Made by a program: the position numbers and the translations under genes
Source: a virus
Virus record (IMG/VR): IMGVR_UViG_3300024239_000005
Span: 1-41,977 of that record
Strand: one strand, 5' to 3'
DNA length: 41,977 nucleotides
Notes under the pieces: generated by a model
The model's database searches: none
Told to the model about the DNA's origin: nothing
Seen by the model: only the letters and a program-made list of their open reading frames with translations
Shown here: one piece after another, positions 5,800 to 13,718 of the stretch
How positions within the stretch are numbered: the stretch's first letter is position 1
Layout of the letters: each line of letters starts with the position of its first letter

Positions 5800-8216
5800 T
5801 GACGGCCATCCAGCCGACGCCTGAAGACTACGCATTCTCTCGCCTCATAGCCTACGCGGCCTATCAGTGGCCGGCATACCGTGATGCTGCCCACCATCGC
5901 CTCATTGCCAGACACCTTGAAGCCGTAGAGCGCGGAGACATCACGCGTCTGATGATCACGATGCCGCCACGACACGGAAAGGCACTTCATGTCGATACGC
6001 CAATCCCCACAACGGCAGGATGGCGGCGCATCGCTGATTTGAAGGCCGGCGATCAGGTATTCGACGAGAACGGAAAGCCTTGTCAAGTTGTCGCCGTAAG
6101 CGAGATTTGGCGTGGTCGAGAAGTCTACGCCATCACAACGGATGATGGCGACAGGATCATCGCGGACGCCGAGCATGAATGGCTTGTCCGCCTGTGTCGA
6201 AAGAGGCCAGTTTTCAAGGTTAAGACAACGCGTTACCTTGCGGATAGGACTAGCAGCCGAGCAGCAATGGTGCGAGCGCAGTCCCCGCTTGTGTTACCCT
6301 ATGCGGAATTGCCGATAGGCCCATATACGCTTGGAGCATGGTTAGGAGATGGAACATCGCTTGATGGAGCGATTACCTCGCATGTGGACGACCAGCCTTT
6401 CATCAGACAGGCCATCGAAGACGAAGGATTGAAGACGAGTAGCCGCGTGCCGGAAATGCTATTCGGCGTTCTTGGCCTAAAGGCAAGGCTCAAAGCGGCT
6501 GGTCTGATCGGGAACAAGCATATTCCGGAGTCTTATCTGTTCGCAGCCGAAGGCCAGCGGAGGGCTTTGCTTCAAGGCTTGATCGATACTGACGGGTACG
6601 TAGCACCTGATGGTCAGGTCGAGTTCTGCAACAAGAGCAAGTTGCTTGCCTATCAGGTCAAGGAGCTTGTCGCGTCTCTAGGCGTCAAGGCGCAGATAAT
6701 TGAAGGCCGCGCCACCATTGGAGAAAAGGATTGCGGGCCGAAATACCGCGTTATGTTCTACATGGCGGGCGCAGCAAGATTGCCGAGGAAAGCGGCGCGA
6801 TGCCGTGATGGCGTTAAGCAGCCTCATCGGTATTTGCAGAGCATAGAGCCGGTCGGAACGGCTGACACGGTTTGCATACAGGTCGATAGCCCGAGCCATC
6901 TATTTCTATGCGGGCGTTCAATGCTGCCGACGCATAATTCCATGCTCGCCAGCGAGTTCTTCCCTGCGTGGTATCTAGGCCGCAATCCAGATCACTACAT
7001 CGTCACGGCCACGTATGGGCAGGATCTGGCCGACGACTTCGGACGCAAGGTCAAGCGGCAGATCGAAGACCAATCTTTCCAAGCCATCTTTCCTGGCGTC
7101 ACACTGACCAACGACAGCCGGGCATCCAGCCGGTTCAGCGTGGAAGGCTCACAGGGCGGCTACGAGCATTCGACAGCACAACGGGGCGCGTTCTATGCCG
7201 TAGGCGTCGGCGGCCCGCTAACAGGCCGTGGCGCACATCTGTTGCTCATTGATGACCCAGTGAAGAACCGAGAGGAAGCGGAATCCGAAGTCATCCGCAA
7301 GCGCACAAAGGACTGGTACACGTCCACGGCTTACACCCGTCTCATGCCCGGTGGGCGGATAGTCATCATCCAGACCCGATGGCACGAAGACGATTTGACG
7401 GGGTGGCTGTTGAATGAGCATAAGCATGAAGGCTGGACCGTCCTCGATCTTCCTGCCATCAATGATGCTGGTGAAGCTCTGTGGCCCGAGCAATACGACC
7501 TCGACGCCCTGGAGCGCATCAAGCGCGCCTTGCCGCCGCGGGACTGGTCCGCGCTGTATCAGCAAAGGCCGGCACCGGAGACAGGCGACTACTTCAAGCG
7601 CGAATGGATTCACACAGTCGAGAAGCTGCCACCGCGCGAGACCATGCTGGTTTACGGTGGTAGCGACTACGCGGTGACGGCGGACGGCGGCGATTACACG
7701 GTTCATGCCGTCGTCGGGCTTGATCCAGATGGCCGCATGTATCTACTCGACCTATGGCGCGGGCAGGCATCGTCCGATGTGTGGGTGAATACCTTCTGCG
7801 ATCTCGTCATCAAGTGGAAGCCGGTTGGTTGGGCTGAGGAAACAGGCCAGATCCGTAGTGGTGTTGGCCCGTTCCTTGTGCGCCAGATGATGGAGCGTCA
7901 GGCCTACGTCGCCAAGGAGACGTTCGCCACTCGCGGGGACAAGGCCATTCGTGCGCAGTCGATCCGTGGCCGCATGGCGCTGTCTGGGCTGTATGTGCTC
8001 AGTGACGCGCCGTTCCTGTCAGATCTCATCTCGGAAATGATGAGTTTCCCGGTAGGTGTGCATGACGATCAGGTAGACGCTCTAGGTCTTGTCGGTCAAT
8101 TGATTGATCGCATGAGTTATGGTAATAAACCAAAGGAAGAAAAGGCAAAGCCAATCTACGCCAATGACGCCGGTCGCGTCATAGCGCCTGCCCTTCCGGG
8201 TGAGAGACGGAGATAG
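5799..8216 (+). CDS. terL: Terminase large subunit (TerL) with intein, 805 aa
   Basis: This is the packaging motor ATPase and nuclease. The Walker A reads MPPRHGK (residues 55-61), is interrupted by a 319-residue intein (62-380), and resumes with S381, giving PPRHGKS after splicing. Later are the Walker B region LLLIDDP and the nuclease region with acidic residues in GGSDYAV and GVHDDQVDAL. The spliced extein would be 486 aa, a normal TerL size. ATG 5799 overlaps the upstream TGA. Before splicing the ATP site is broken, so packaging should depend on intein excision. Confidence 0.95.
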   Translation: MTAIQPTPEDYAFSRLIAYAAYQWPAYRDAAHHRLIARHLEAVERGDITRLMITMPPRHGKALHVDTPIPTTAGWRRIADLKAGDQVFDENGKPCQVVAVSEIWRGREVYAITTDDGDRIIADAEHEWLVRLCRKRPVFKVKTTRYLADRTSSRAAMVRAQSPLVLPYAELPIGPYTLGAWLGDGTSLDGAITSHVDDQPFIRQAIEDEGLKTSSRVPEMLFGVLGLKARLKAAGLIGNKHIPESYLFAAEGQRRALLQGLIDTDGYVAPDGQVEFCNKSKLLAYQVKELVASLGVKAQIIEGRATIGEKDCGPKYRVMFYMAGAARLPRKAARCRDGVKQPHRYLQSIEPVGTADTVCIQVDSPSHLFLCGRSMLPTHNSMLASEFFPAWYLGRNPDHYIVTATYGQDLADDFGRKVKRQIEDQSFQAIFPGVTLTNDSRASSRFSVEGSQGGYEHSTAQRGAFYAVGVGGPLTGRGAHLLLIDDPVKNREEAESEVIRKRTKDWYTSTAYTRLMPGGRIVIIQTRWHEDDLTGWLLNEHKHEGWTVLDLPAINDAGEALWPEQYDLDALERIKRALPPRDWSALYQQRPAPETGDYFKREWIHTVEKLPPRETMLVYGGSDYAVTADGGDYTVHAVVGLDPDGRMYLLDLWRGQASSDVWVNTFCDLVIKWKPVGWAEETGQIRSGVGPFLVRQMMERQAYVAKETFATRGDKAIRAQSIRGRMALSGLYVLSDAPFLSDLISEMMSFPVGVHDDQVDALGLVGQLIDRMSYGNKPKEEKAKPIYANDAGRVIAPALPGERRR
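5982..6938 (+). mobile_element. Class 3 intein with LAGLIDADG endonuclease in TerL
   Basis: Residues 62-380 of TerL. The intein begins with Ala rather than Cys/Ser and ends PTHN before Ser381. Block B holds H126-E-W128. Block F holds C359 in CIQVDSPSHLFLCG, and block G holds T378-H-N380. Trp at B:12, Cys at F:4 and Thr at G:5 form the WCT triplet that defines class 3 inteins, where the block F Cys makes the branched intermediate. A DOD homing endonuclease is present, with motifs LGAWLGDGT (178-186) and LLQGLIDTDG (257-266), so homing activity is plausible. The insertion point is inside the ATP-binding loop, the usual conserved-site choice. Confidence 0.9.
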
Positions 8217-8218
8217 AA

Positions 8219-10609
8219 TTGACCGAGGACTTCGATAACTCCGACACTCTCAAGGTAGAAGACGAGCCGAAGTCATCCGCTCGCGTTCTCGACGCCATCA
8301 AGGAAGCCGAGCGCGCTTTCAACGGCTGGCAAAGCTACTGTGACGACATCGACGAGGTGTATGCACGCGGCGAAGTGCGTGGCGACTGGGCTGATCCGGA
8401 CTATGATCTGTTCTGGGCCTCAATGGAGGTCATGAAGCCAGCGATCTACGCCCGCCCGCCTGTCCCCGTCGTGTCGCCGCAATTCAAAGACCGTCGCAAG
8501 CTTCAGAATACCGCAGCTGAACTGCTTGAGCGCTCCGTCGTGTCGGCCTTCGACCGTGCCGGCCTCGACCTCGAGATGATTTGCACCCGCGACGATCTGA
8601 TCTTCTACAATCGCGGTCAGTTGTGGGTGACCTACGAGAGCGACGACGGGCAGAAGATCTGCATTGAGCATCTGGACCGCAAGGACTTTCTCCACCCACC
8701 GGCCCGCAAGTGGTCTGACGTGCCTTGGGTATCCCGCCGCGCATGGATGACACGCGAGCAGATGAAGGACCGCTTCGAAAAGACGAGCGGCGATGCCTAC
8801 GAGCATATCAATCTCGGCTCTCGTGACCGCTCCAGCCAGTACAGCACCGAGACGGACCACGCCAATCAGGCCGGTGTCTGGGAGGTCTGGCACAAGGCCG
8901 ACAATCGCGTCTATTGGGTTGTAGAGGGCTGCGAAGTCCTGTTGGACGAAGGCAAGCCCCATCTCAATCTCAAGGGCTTCTTTCCTTGCCCAAGGCCGGC
9001 ATACGGCACGCTTCGACCTCGCTCGCTTGAGCCTGTTCCTGACTACAAGCGCTATGCCGGTCACTTCAACAAGATCAACAGCCTGACACGGCGCATCTAC
9101 GCCCTTCTCGACGAAGTGAAGATGAAGGGACTGATCCCGGCTGGTGGTGACATTGCCGGCGCTGTTCAGCAGCTTCTCAACGAAACCAAGGATGAGATGC
9201 TGCTAATTCCAGTTCCGGGTGCGGCTCTCTCTGCCTCGGGCGGTGCTGCCAACTTCGTCCAATGGATGCCCATCGACATGATCGCCACGACGATCACCGG
9301 GCTTATCCAGGCGCGTGCTGAACTGTTCGCGGACTTCGACCGCTTGAGCGGCATCTCTGACATCATGCGCGGCGAGACGCAGGCTGATGAAACCCTCGGT
9401 GCTCAGCGCCTCAAGGGTCAGTATGGCAGCGCCCGCATCAAGGAGAAGGTCAACGAGCTTCAGCGCATTGCCCGCGACGTGACAGAGATCGCGGCCGAGA
9501 TCATGGCCGAGCAGTTCTCGTCCGACACGCTGCTTGAGATGTCACAGCTTGAGATACCGACCAAGAAGGATATCGAGAAGACCATCAAGGAGCTTGAGGA
9601 CGCGGCCAAGGCCGATCTGAAGGAGCTGGACAAGAAGGCCAAGGAAGACCTTCAGAAGGCCGAAGAGAAGCTGATGCAGGCTCAGCAGCAGGGCCAACAG
9701 ATCGACCCAAAGCAGGTTGAACAACAGAAGCAACAGGCCGCCGCCCAGTTCCAGAAGATGCAGCAGGAGATCATCGCCAAATACGCGCCGATGATCAAGC
9801 AGGCATCTGAGCAAGTCCCCATCGAAGACATCATGAAGCTCTTGCGCGACAACAAGGCGCGCGGCTTCGCGTTCGAGATCGCGACCGACTCAACCATCAT
9901 GACGGACGAGCTTGCGGAGAAGCAAAGCCGCAACGAACTTCTTGGCGTGTTCACGCAGGCTGCCGGTTCGCTTCAGGTGCTTGGCGCGCTTGGGGCTGGC
10001 GGTGCCAAGCTGGCTGGTGAGATGCTCAAGTTTGTTCTTCAGCCATACCGCGTCGGCCGTGAGCTTAACGGCGTGATCGATGAATTCGTGGAAGGCTTGC
10101 CGCAGGCCGCCGCGCAGATGGCAGGACAGGGACAAGAGAACGGCGAAGCTCAGAAGCAAATGGCTGAAGCCAACAACAAGCTGGCCGAAGCCGAACTACA
10201 AAAGGCGCAGGCCTCGATTGCCAAGGTGCAGGCTGACGCTCAGAAGACCCAGATGGACATGGAGTTGCGCACCAAGGAAGCGCAGGCCAAGGCTCAGGCT
10301 GATGCAAGCCGCATCGGTTTGGAACTGGAACAGACGCGAGGCAGCATTGCAGAGACAAACGCCCGCATCGAAAAAATCATGGCTGAGATTCAGAAGCTCG
10401 GCGTGGATGCAAGCAACCAGACTCGTAGCCAAGATCGCGAGGACATCAAGGCCGTGTCCGACATCCGCTCGCGTCAGGTAGACCAAGCCATGAGCGCTCA
10501 GGATCGCCAGCGCGCCGCCGTCGAGAGCGAGCATAGCCGCATGATGGGCGAGCGTCAGCAGAGCTTCAGCGAGCGGCAGGCGGAAATGAGCAAGGAGGAA
10601 CAGGAATGA
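8219..10609 (+). CDS. Portal protein, 796 aa
   Basis: This large protein directly follows TerL and precedes the scaffold and capsid genes, as a podovirus portal does. The N-terminal two thirds has portal-like content: DPDYDLFWASMEVMKPAIYARPP, a Trp-rich core (WVSRRAWMTREQMKDRF), and GISDIMRGETQADETLGAQ. That last segment matches the portal family of BPP-1/BcepC6B-like podophages in my recollection. The C-terminal part (about 440-796) is a long Gln/Lys/Glu coiled coil, as in barrel-forming portals. The start is TTG 8219, the only start codon close to the upstream stop. Confidence 0.85.
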   Translation: MTEDFDNSDTLKVEDEPKSSARVLDAIKEAERAFNGWQSYCDDIDEVYARGEVRGDWADPDYDLFWASMEVMKPAIYARPPVPVVSPQFKDRRKLQNTAAELLERSVVSAFDRAGLDLEMICTRDDLIFYNRGQLWVTYESDDGQKICIEHLDRKDFLHPPARKWSDVPWVSRRAWMTREQMKDRFEKTSGDAYEHINLGSRDRSSQYSTETDHANQAGVWEVWHKADNRVYWVVEGCEVLLDEGKPHLNLKGFFPCPRPAYGTLRPRSLEPVPDYKRYAGHFNKINSLTRRIYALLDEVKMKGLIPAGGDIAGAVQQLLNETKDEMLLIPVPGAALSASGGAANFVQWMPIDMIATTITGLIQARAELFADFDRLSGISDIMRGETQADETLGAQRLKGQYGSARIKEKVNELQRIARDVTEIAAEIMAEQFSSDTLLEMSQLEIPTKKDIEKTIKELEDAAKADLKELDKKAKEDLQKAEEKLMQAQQQGQQIDPKQVEQQKQQAAAQFQKMQQEIIAKYAPMIKQASEQVPIEDIMKLLRDNKARGFAFEIATDSTIMTDELAEKQSRNELLGVFTQAAGSLQVLGALGAGGAKLAGEMLKFVLQPYRVGRELNGVIDEFVEGLPQAAAQMAGQGQENGEAQKQMAEANNKLAEAELQKAQASIAKVQADAQKTQMDMELRTKEAQAKAQADASRIGLELEQTRGSIAETNARIEKIMAEIQKLGVDASNQTRSQDREDIKAVSDIRSRQVDQAMSAQDRQRAAVESEHSRMMGERQQSFSERQAEMSKEEQE

Positions 10610-10803
10610 CAACGCATACCATTTACAGGACATCCCCAAAGGGAGAAAAGTTTGTTGGTGCGTGCAGCCTTTGCGGAAAGCAGGGGCTTACATTCAAAAG
10701 CCTGTCTGAGGAATGTGAAAACGTCCGTGGATTGTCTATCGGCGAAGCACTACTTGAAGCCGTTGATGGATTGAACGAAGTCAGAAATGGAGAACACCAA
10801 TGA
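10606..10803 (+). CDS. Hypothetical protein with CxxC, 65 aa
   Basis: ATG 10606 overlaps the portal stop. It is a small protein with a CSLCGK segment, perhaps a zinc knuckle half, and an acidic helical C-terminus. No family was recognised. It is the first of three small coupled genes between portal and the Mtd-like gene. Confidence 0.6.
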   Translation: MTTHTIYRTSPKGEKFVGACSLCGKQGLTFKSLSEECENVRGLSIGEALLEAVDGLNEVRNGEHQ

Positions 10804-10985
10804 CTGAATTCACCAAAGGCGCATCCGTCTTCGTCCATCTCATCGATGGCGATTCCTTCCTTGACGAGTACGTGAAGGACACGGCGGAATTCCACGTGTT
10901 CAAGAAGGCCGGCCGCGTGAAGAAAGATCGCATCCTTCGCATGGGGCTGGATCGCATCGCCAGAGAGCCGGAAGCGGAAAAATGA
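10800..10985 (+). CDS. Hypothetical protein, 61 aa
   Basis: The start overlaps the previous stop. The content is beta-rich then basic (FKKAGRVKKDRILRMGLDRI). No motif was recognised. The stop overlaps the start of the next gene at 10982. Confidence 0.55.
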   Translation: MTEFTKGASVFVHLIDGDSFLDEYVKDTAEFHVFKKAGRVKKDRILRMGLDRIAREPEAEK

Positions 10986-11236
10986 GCAATCTCGGGTGGC
11001 CTGTGAAGGTAGTCCCCAGCGGCGGCATTAAGGTAACGGAAGCGCTGAACGGCCTCGGCGCGCCTTATGTCGAGTCAGATAGAGGCGTGGCTGTCACTTT
11101 CGTTGAAAATGGCGGGTACCCCCTATCAACGGGAATTCCCTTTAGGCGTATCATAAATGGCGTTCTCTGCGAGCGCGTTTCCATTGACGGTGTGTGGGCC
11201 ACCATCGATGGACAGCCGGTTTACATGGAGGTTTGA
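10982..11236 (+). CDS. Hypothetical protein, 84 aa
   Basis: ATG 10982 overlaps the upstream stop. It is glycine- and valine-rich, predicted mostly beta, ending DGQPVYMEV. Its last codons contain the GGAGG ribosome site for the Mtd-like gene at 11239. It could be a small virion or fibre-associated protein, but nothing proves this. Confidence 0.6.
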   Translation: MSNLGWPVKVVPSGGIKVTEALNGLGAPYVESDRGVAVTFVENGGYPLSTGIPFRRIINGVLCERVSIDGVWATIDGQPVYMEV

Positions 11237-11238
11237 TT

Positions 11239-12312
11239 ATGGATATCAGTGCTGGCCTTCTCGGTGACTTCTTCAAGACCAATTCATCCACCGTGTGTTT
11301 TTCCACGGCGGCCGGCGCCGTATCCCTCAATCAGGACATCCGCGTTTCCGTTGGTGGCCTGCTCCGCAAGTATCTGTCCGGAGCGACCGTCGTCCTGCCA
11401 GCGCTTTCGGCCGGCACCGACTATGCGATCTACGCATGCTCCGATGGAACGCTTCAGGCCTCCGCCAACTTCTCAGCGCCGGCTGGCTATACCACAACCA
11501 ACAGCCGGCGCATTGCCGGGTTCCACTATGCCCCCGGCGGCAACGCCACCGGCTACAACACCGGCGGCGACACTACGCCGGCCATCAACCCGTTTTCGAT
11601 CTGGGATCTGAAGTGGCGGCCGGCTTGTCCGGACCCGCGCGGCATGGCGTTGGTGGCCGGGCGATTCTGGGCCGACATCTATCTGTGCGGCACCGACGTG
11701 GACGCCAACGGCACCTCGCGTAACGCCGTGACGATCGGCGATGGCGCAAGCCCGCCGAAGGTGCCGGCCATGTTCGGCGGTGACGGGACCACGACCTATG
11801 GCAGCTTCACCTGGTTCGATGCTGCCGAGCTGATGGCGTCGGCCGGCAAGATGCTGCTGTCCTACGACGAATTCGTCGCGGCGGCATATGGCACCAAGGA
11901 GGCCGTAGCGCGCGGCACAGACGCCGTCACCACTGGTCTTGGCACCAGCAACGCCGGCTCGTCGAATACCGACGTGAAATTCACTTCGAAGTGGGGCCTG
12001 ATGCAGGTGTCGGGCTGCATGCATCAGTGGGGCCGCGAGTTCATCAGCAAACTGGTCGTGCCAGCCGCGCCGGCCGACGCTACCGCGCTGGCGACCAGTA
12101 TCAACGCGTTTGCCGGCCGCGCAAGCACTGAGGGGCGCGGCTCCCTGTATCTGCCAGGTAGTGCCGATGGCATCGCCGCCGCGCGTTTCGGGGCGTCCTG
12201 GGCCAACGGCTCGAACGCGGGTTCGCGCGCGTCGTACTGGTACTACACGCCTTGGAACTCGAACGACGACATCGGGGCTCGCGGCCGCAGTGACCACCTG
12301 TCCCATGTCTAG
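11239..12312 (+). CDS. mtd: Mtd-like receptor-binding protein (DGR variable protein), 357 aa
   Basis: ATG 11239 has GGAGG nine bases upstream. The C-terminal end has the C-type-lectin variable-region pattern of the Bordetella phage BPP-1 major tropism determinant: a Trp/Gly segment, NAGSRASYW, a variable stretch YYTPWNSNDD, then the framework IGARG and DHL just before the stop. Mtd is a trimeric tail-fibre tip that binds the host receptor, and its variable residues are rewritten by a diversity-generating retroelement. The length is close to that of Mtd (about 380 aa by recollection). It is followed directly by an Avd-like gene, as in BPP-1, but no reverse transcriptase was found. Confidence 0.85.
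   Translation: MDISAGLLGDFFKTNSSTVCFSTAAGAVSLNQDIRVSVGGLLRKYLSGATVVLPALSAGTDYAIYACSDGTLQASANFSAPAGYTTTNSRRIAGFHYAPGGNATGYNTGGDTTPAINPFSIWDLKWRPACPDPRGMALVAGRFWADIYLCGTDVDANGTSRNAVTIGDGASPPKVPAMFGGDGTTTYGSFTWFDAAELMASAGKMLLSYDEFVAAAYGTKEAVARGTDAVTTGLGTSNAGSSNTDVKFTSKWGLMQVSGCMHQWGREFISKLVVPAAPADATALATSINAFAGRASTEGRGSLYLPGSADGIAAARFGASWANGSNAGSRASYWYYTPWNSNDDIGARGRSDHLSHV
12174..12309 (+). repeat. DGR variable repeat (VR) candidate
   Basis: This is the last ~136 bp of the Mtd-like gene. It contains clustered NAC-type codons (TAC, TAC, GAC, GAC, AAC) where a template would carry AAC, then a GC-rich run GGGGCTCGCGGCCGC (12276-12290), at the place of the initiation-of-mutagenic-homing site in BPP-1. 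One T interrupts the otherwise all G/C run. The boundary is approximate and no matching template repeat was found by eye. Confidence 0.6.
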
Positions 12313-12649
12313 CCGGCGCGAAAGCGACGGCCATGCCTCGATCGTGAGGGACGAGGTATCGACCTACGAGGCGATGGCGATCGTCGAGAAATACGAATGC
12401 TTTGTCGAATATCTCTATCCGATCCTGCAGAACACGCCGCGAAAGCACGCCATCGCGCGCGACGCAATGTTGACCGCACTGTTCGGCCAGGTCGAGATGT
12501 TCATCAGCGCGGGGAAGTCTCGCCAACCCTCGCGCCTTTATTCCGCCGACGCCATCAGCCGTTTCCTCGGGTCGTGGCTTGGGCATGCCGCCCATGCCGA
12601 CGCCCATCATCTGCTTGCCGGTCTCGGCATCGAAAGGACTGTTTCATGA
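12305..12649 (+). CDS. avd: Avd-like DGR accessory protein, shortened, 114 aa
   Basis: ATG 12305 overlaps the Mtd-like stop. The protein carries VEKYECFVEYLYPILQNTP, RKHAIARDAM, FGQVEMFISAGKS and RLYSADA. These align well with my recollection of Avd from BPP-1, the four-helix-bundle protein that forms a pentamer and partners the reverse transcriptase. After SADA it goes straight to SRFLGSWL, which in Avd lies about 35 residues later, so roughly one helix seems to be missing. The tail is also different. Whether it can still form the barrel or bind an RT is uncertain. The next gene's ATG overlaps its stop, leaving no space for a template repeat or RT here. Confidence 0.75.
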   Translation: MSSRRESDGHASIVRDEVSTYEAMAIVEKYECFVEYLYPILQNTPRKHAIARDAMLTALFGQVEMFISAGKSRQPSRLYSADAISRFLGSWLGHAAHADAHHLLAGLGIERTVS

Positions 12650-12918
12650 CTATCATCATCAACACCCGTGCCGATCTTGAGGCCCTGAAGGGCACCCCGG
12701 ATTATCTGCCGGCGCTGCGCACCATCGCCGGGACCATAGAGATGACGGTGAACACCGCCGAGTATCCAGAGGGGTATGTCGATGTTGGCTATAACGGCCC
12801 GGAAATCGAGCCCACATGGACAAAGGTTGAGACGTTGGAGACCATCCACCTGTTGGGGTTCGCGAGCCGCGCCGAGTTCGACGCCGAATACGCGGCGGCC
12901 ACAGCCGAGGCGGGGTAA
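12646..12918 (+). CDS. Hypothetical protein, 90 aa
   Basis: ATG 12646 overlaps the Avd-like stop. The protein is acidic, with LLGFASRAEFDAEYAAA near the end and a central Trp/Pro segment. No family was recognised. It occupies the position where BPP-1 has the template repeat and reverse transcriptase, but has none of their features. Confidence 0.6.
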   Translation: MTIIINTRADLEALKGTPDYLPALRTIAGTIEMTVNTAEYPEGYVDVGYNGPEIEPTWTKVETLETIHLLGFASRAEFDAEYAAATAEAG

Positions 12919-12969
12919 CGAACACCAGCCAAATAATGTACGTGCCTACCAACACAAGGAAACAGACAA

Positions 12970-13359
12970 ATGGCCATGAGTAACGCAGACCGACTCGCAA
13001 TGCTCTCCATGGTGCCAGCCCTCGCGAAAGAGGTTACGACCCAGATCGGCACCGCCGCCGGCACCGCCGCGTGGGCCAGCATCACCGGGAAGCCTGCCGT
13101 CATCGCTGCTGGCGCTGATGCTGCAACTGCCAGAACGGCTATCGGTTTCGATGCCGCTGCTAAGGCGGCCGTCGCTGCCAAGACAGAAGTTGCAGCTCTT
13201 GCAGCTAATACGGCCACAGCGACCACCGGCACTCTACCGACGCCTGACGGCGCAACGACGATTGCCAATGCGGCAACCCCTACCGTCGCCGAGCTTCTGG
13301 AATTTTGCATGGAAAACAGGGCAAAGATTGCCGCTATCATTGCCGCCCTGAAGGCGTAA
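12970..13359 (+). CDS. Fibre-like Ala-rich protein, 129 aa
   Basis: AAGGA lies upstream of ATG 12970. The protein is extremely rich in Ala, Thr and Val and includes WASITGKPAVIAAG, then ATARTAIG. Similar short segments occur in phage head-fibre and tail-fibre proteins with trimeric repeats. The last ~25 residues are a charged helix. A head or tail fibre component is likely. It lies between the Mtd/Avd pair and the scaffold gene. Confidence 0.5.
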   Translation: MAMSNADRLAMLSMVPALAKEVTTQIGTAAGTAAWASITGKPAVIAAGADAATARTAIGFDAAAKAAVAAKTEVAALAANTATATTGTLPTPDGATTIANAATPTVAELLEFCMENRAKIAAIIAALKA

Positions 13360-13362
13360 CGC

Positions 13363-13713
13363 ATGGCATATCGCTGGTATGATCTAGGAAATGGCCGGCA
13401 GGTCTACAGGCGCGTCAGGGACGAAAGCCCCTCGGCGCGTTCTGACCTTCCTACGCCCATGCTGATTCTTGATTTCTCCGAGCCAGTTCAGTCGTGCGCA
13501 GATGGGAAGTGGTACACGTCCAAACGCGACTTGGCCGCTTCTCACCGCGCCAGCGGCAACCCGCACGGCGTTGATTTCATCGAGATCGGCAACGAAAAGC
13601 AGGAGTTTCGCGAGTTTGTTCCCGACGAAGGGAAGCTCATTCGCGACATTCAGGAAGCCAAAGCAGACGTTGAAGCCGGCAGGTTGCCGGAAGTCCTCAC
13701 ACTGGAAGATTGA
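13363..13713 (+). CDS. Hypothetical virion-region protein, 116 aa
   Basis: It starts 3 bases after the previous stop. The sequence includes SDLPTPMLILDFSEPVQSCADGKWYTSK and ends in an acidic helix. Genes of this kind, beginning with a short beta segment and the SD.P.P motif, lie between portal and scaffold in related podophages by my recollection. It may be a structural or assembly protein, but the function is not known. Confidence 0.6.
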   Translation: MAYRWYDLGNGRQVYRRVRDESPSARSDLPTPMLILDFSEPVQSCADGKWYTSKRDLAASHRASGNPHGVDFIEIGNEKQEFREFVPDEGKLIRDIQEAKADVEAGRLPEVLTLED

Positions 13714-13718
13714 AAAAC

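Noticed and set aside
11473-12306. Minus-strand ORF (277 codons) opposite the Mtd-like gene
   Set aside because: Arg/Gly/Val-rich composition typical of a GC-rich antisense shadow; the sense gene is well supported.
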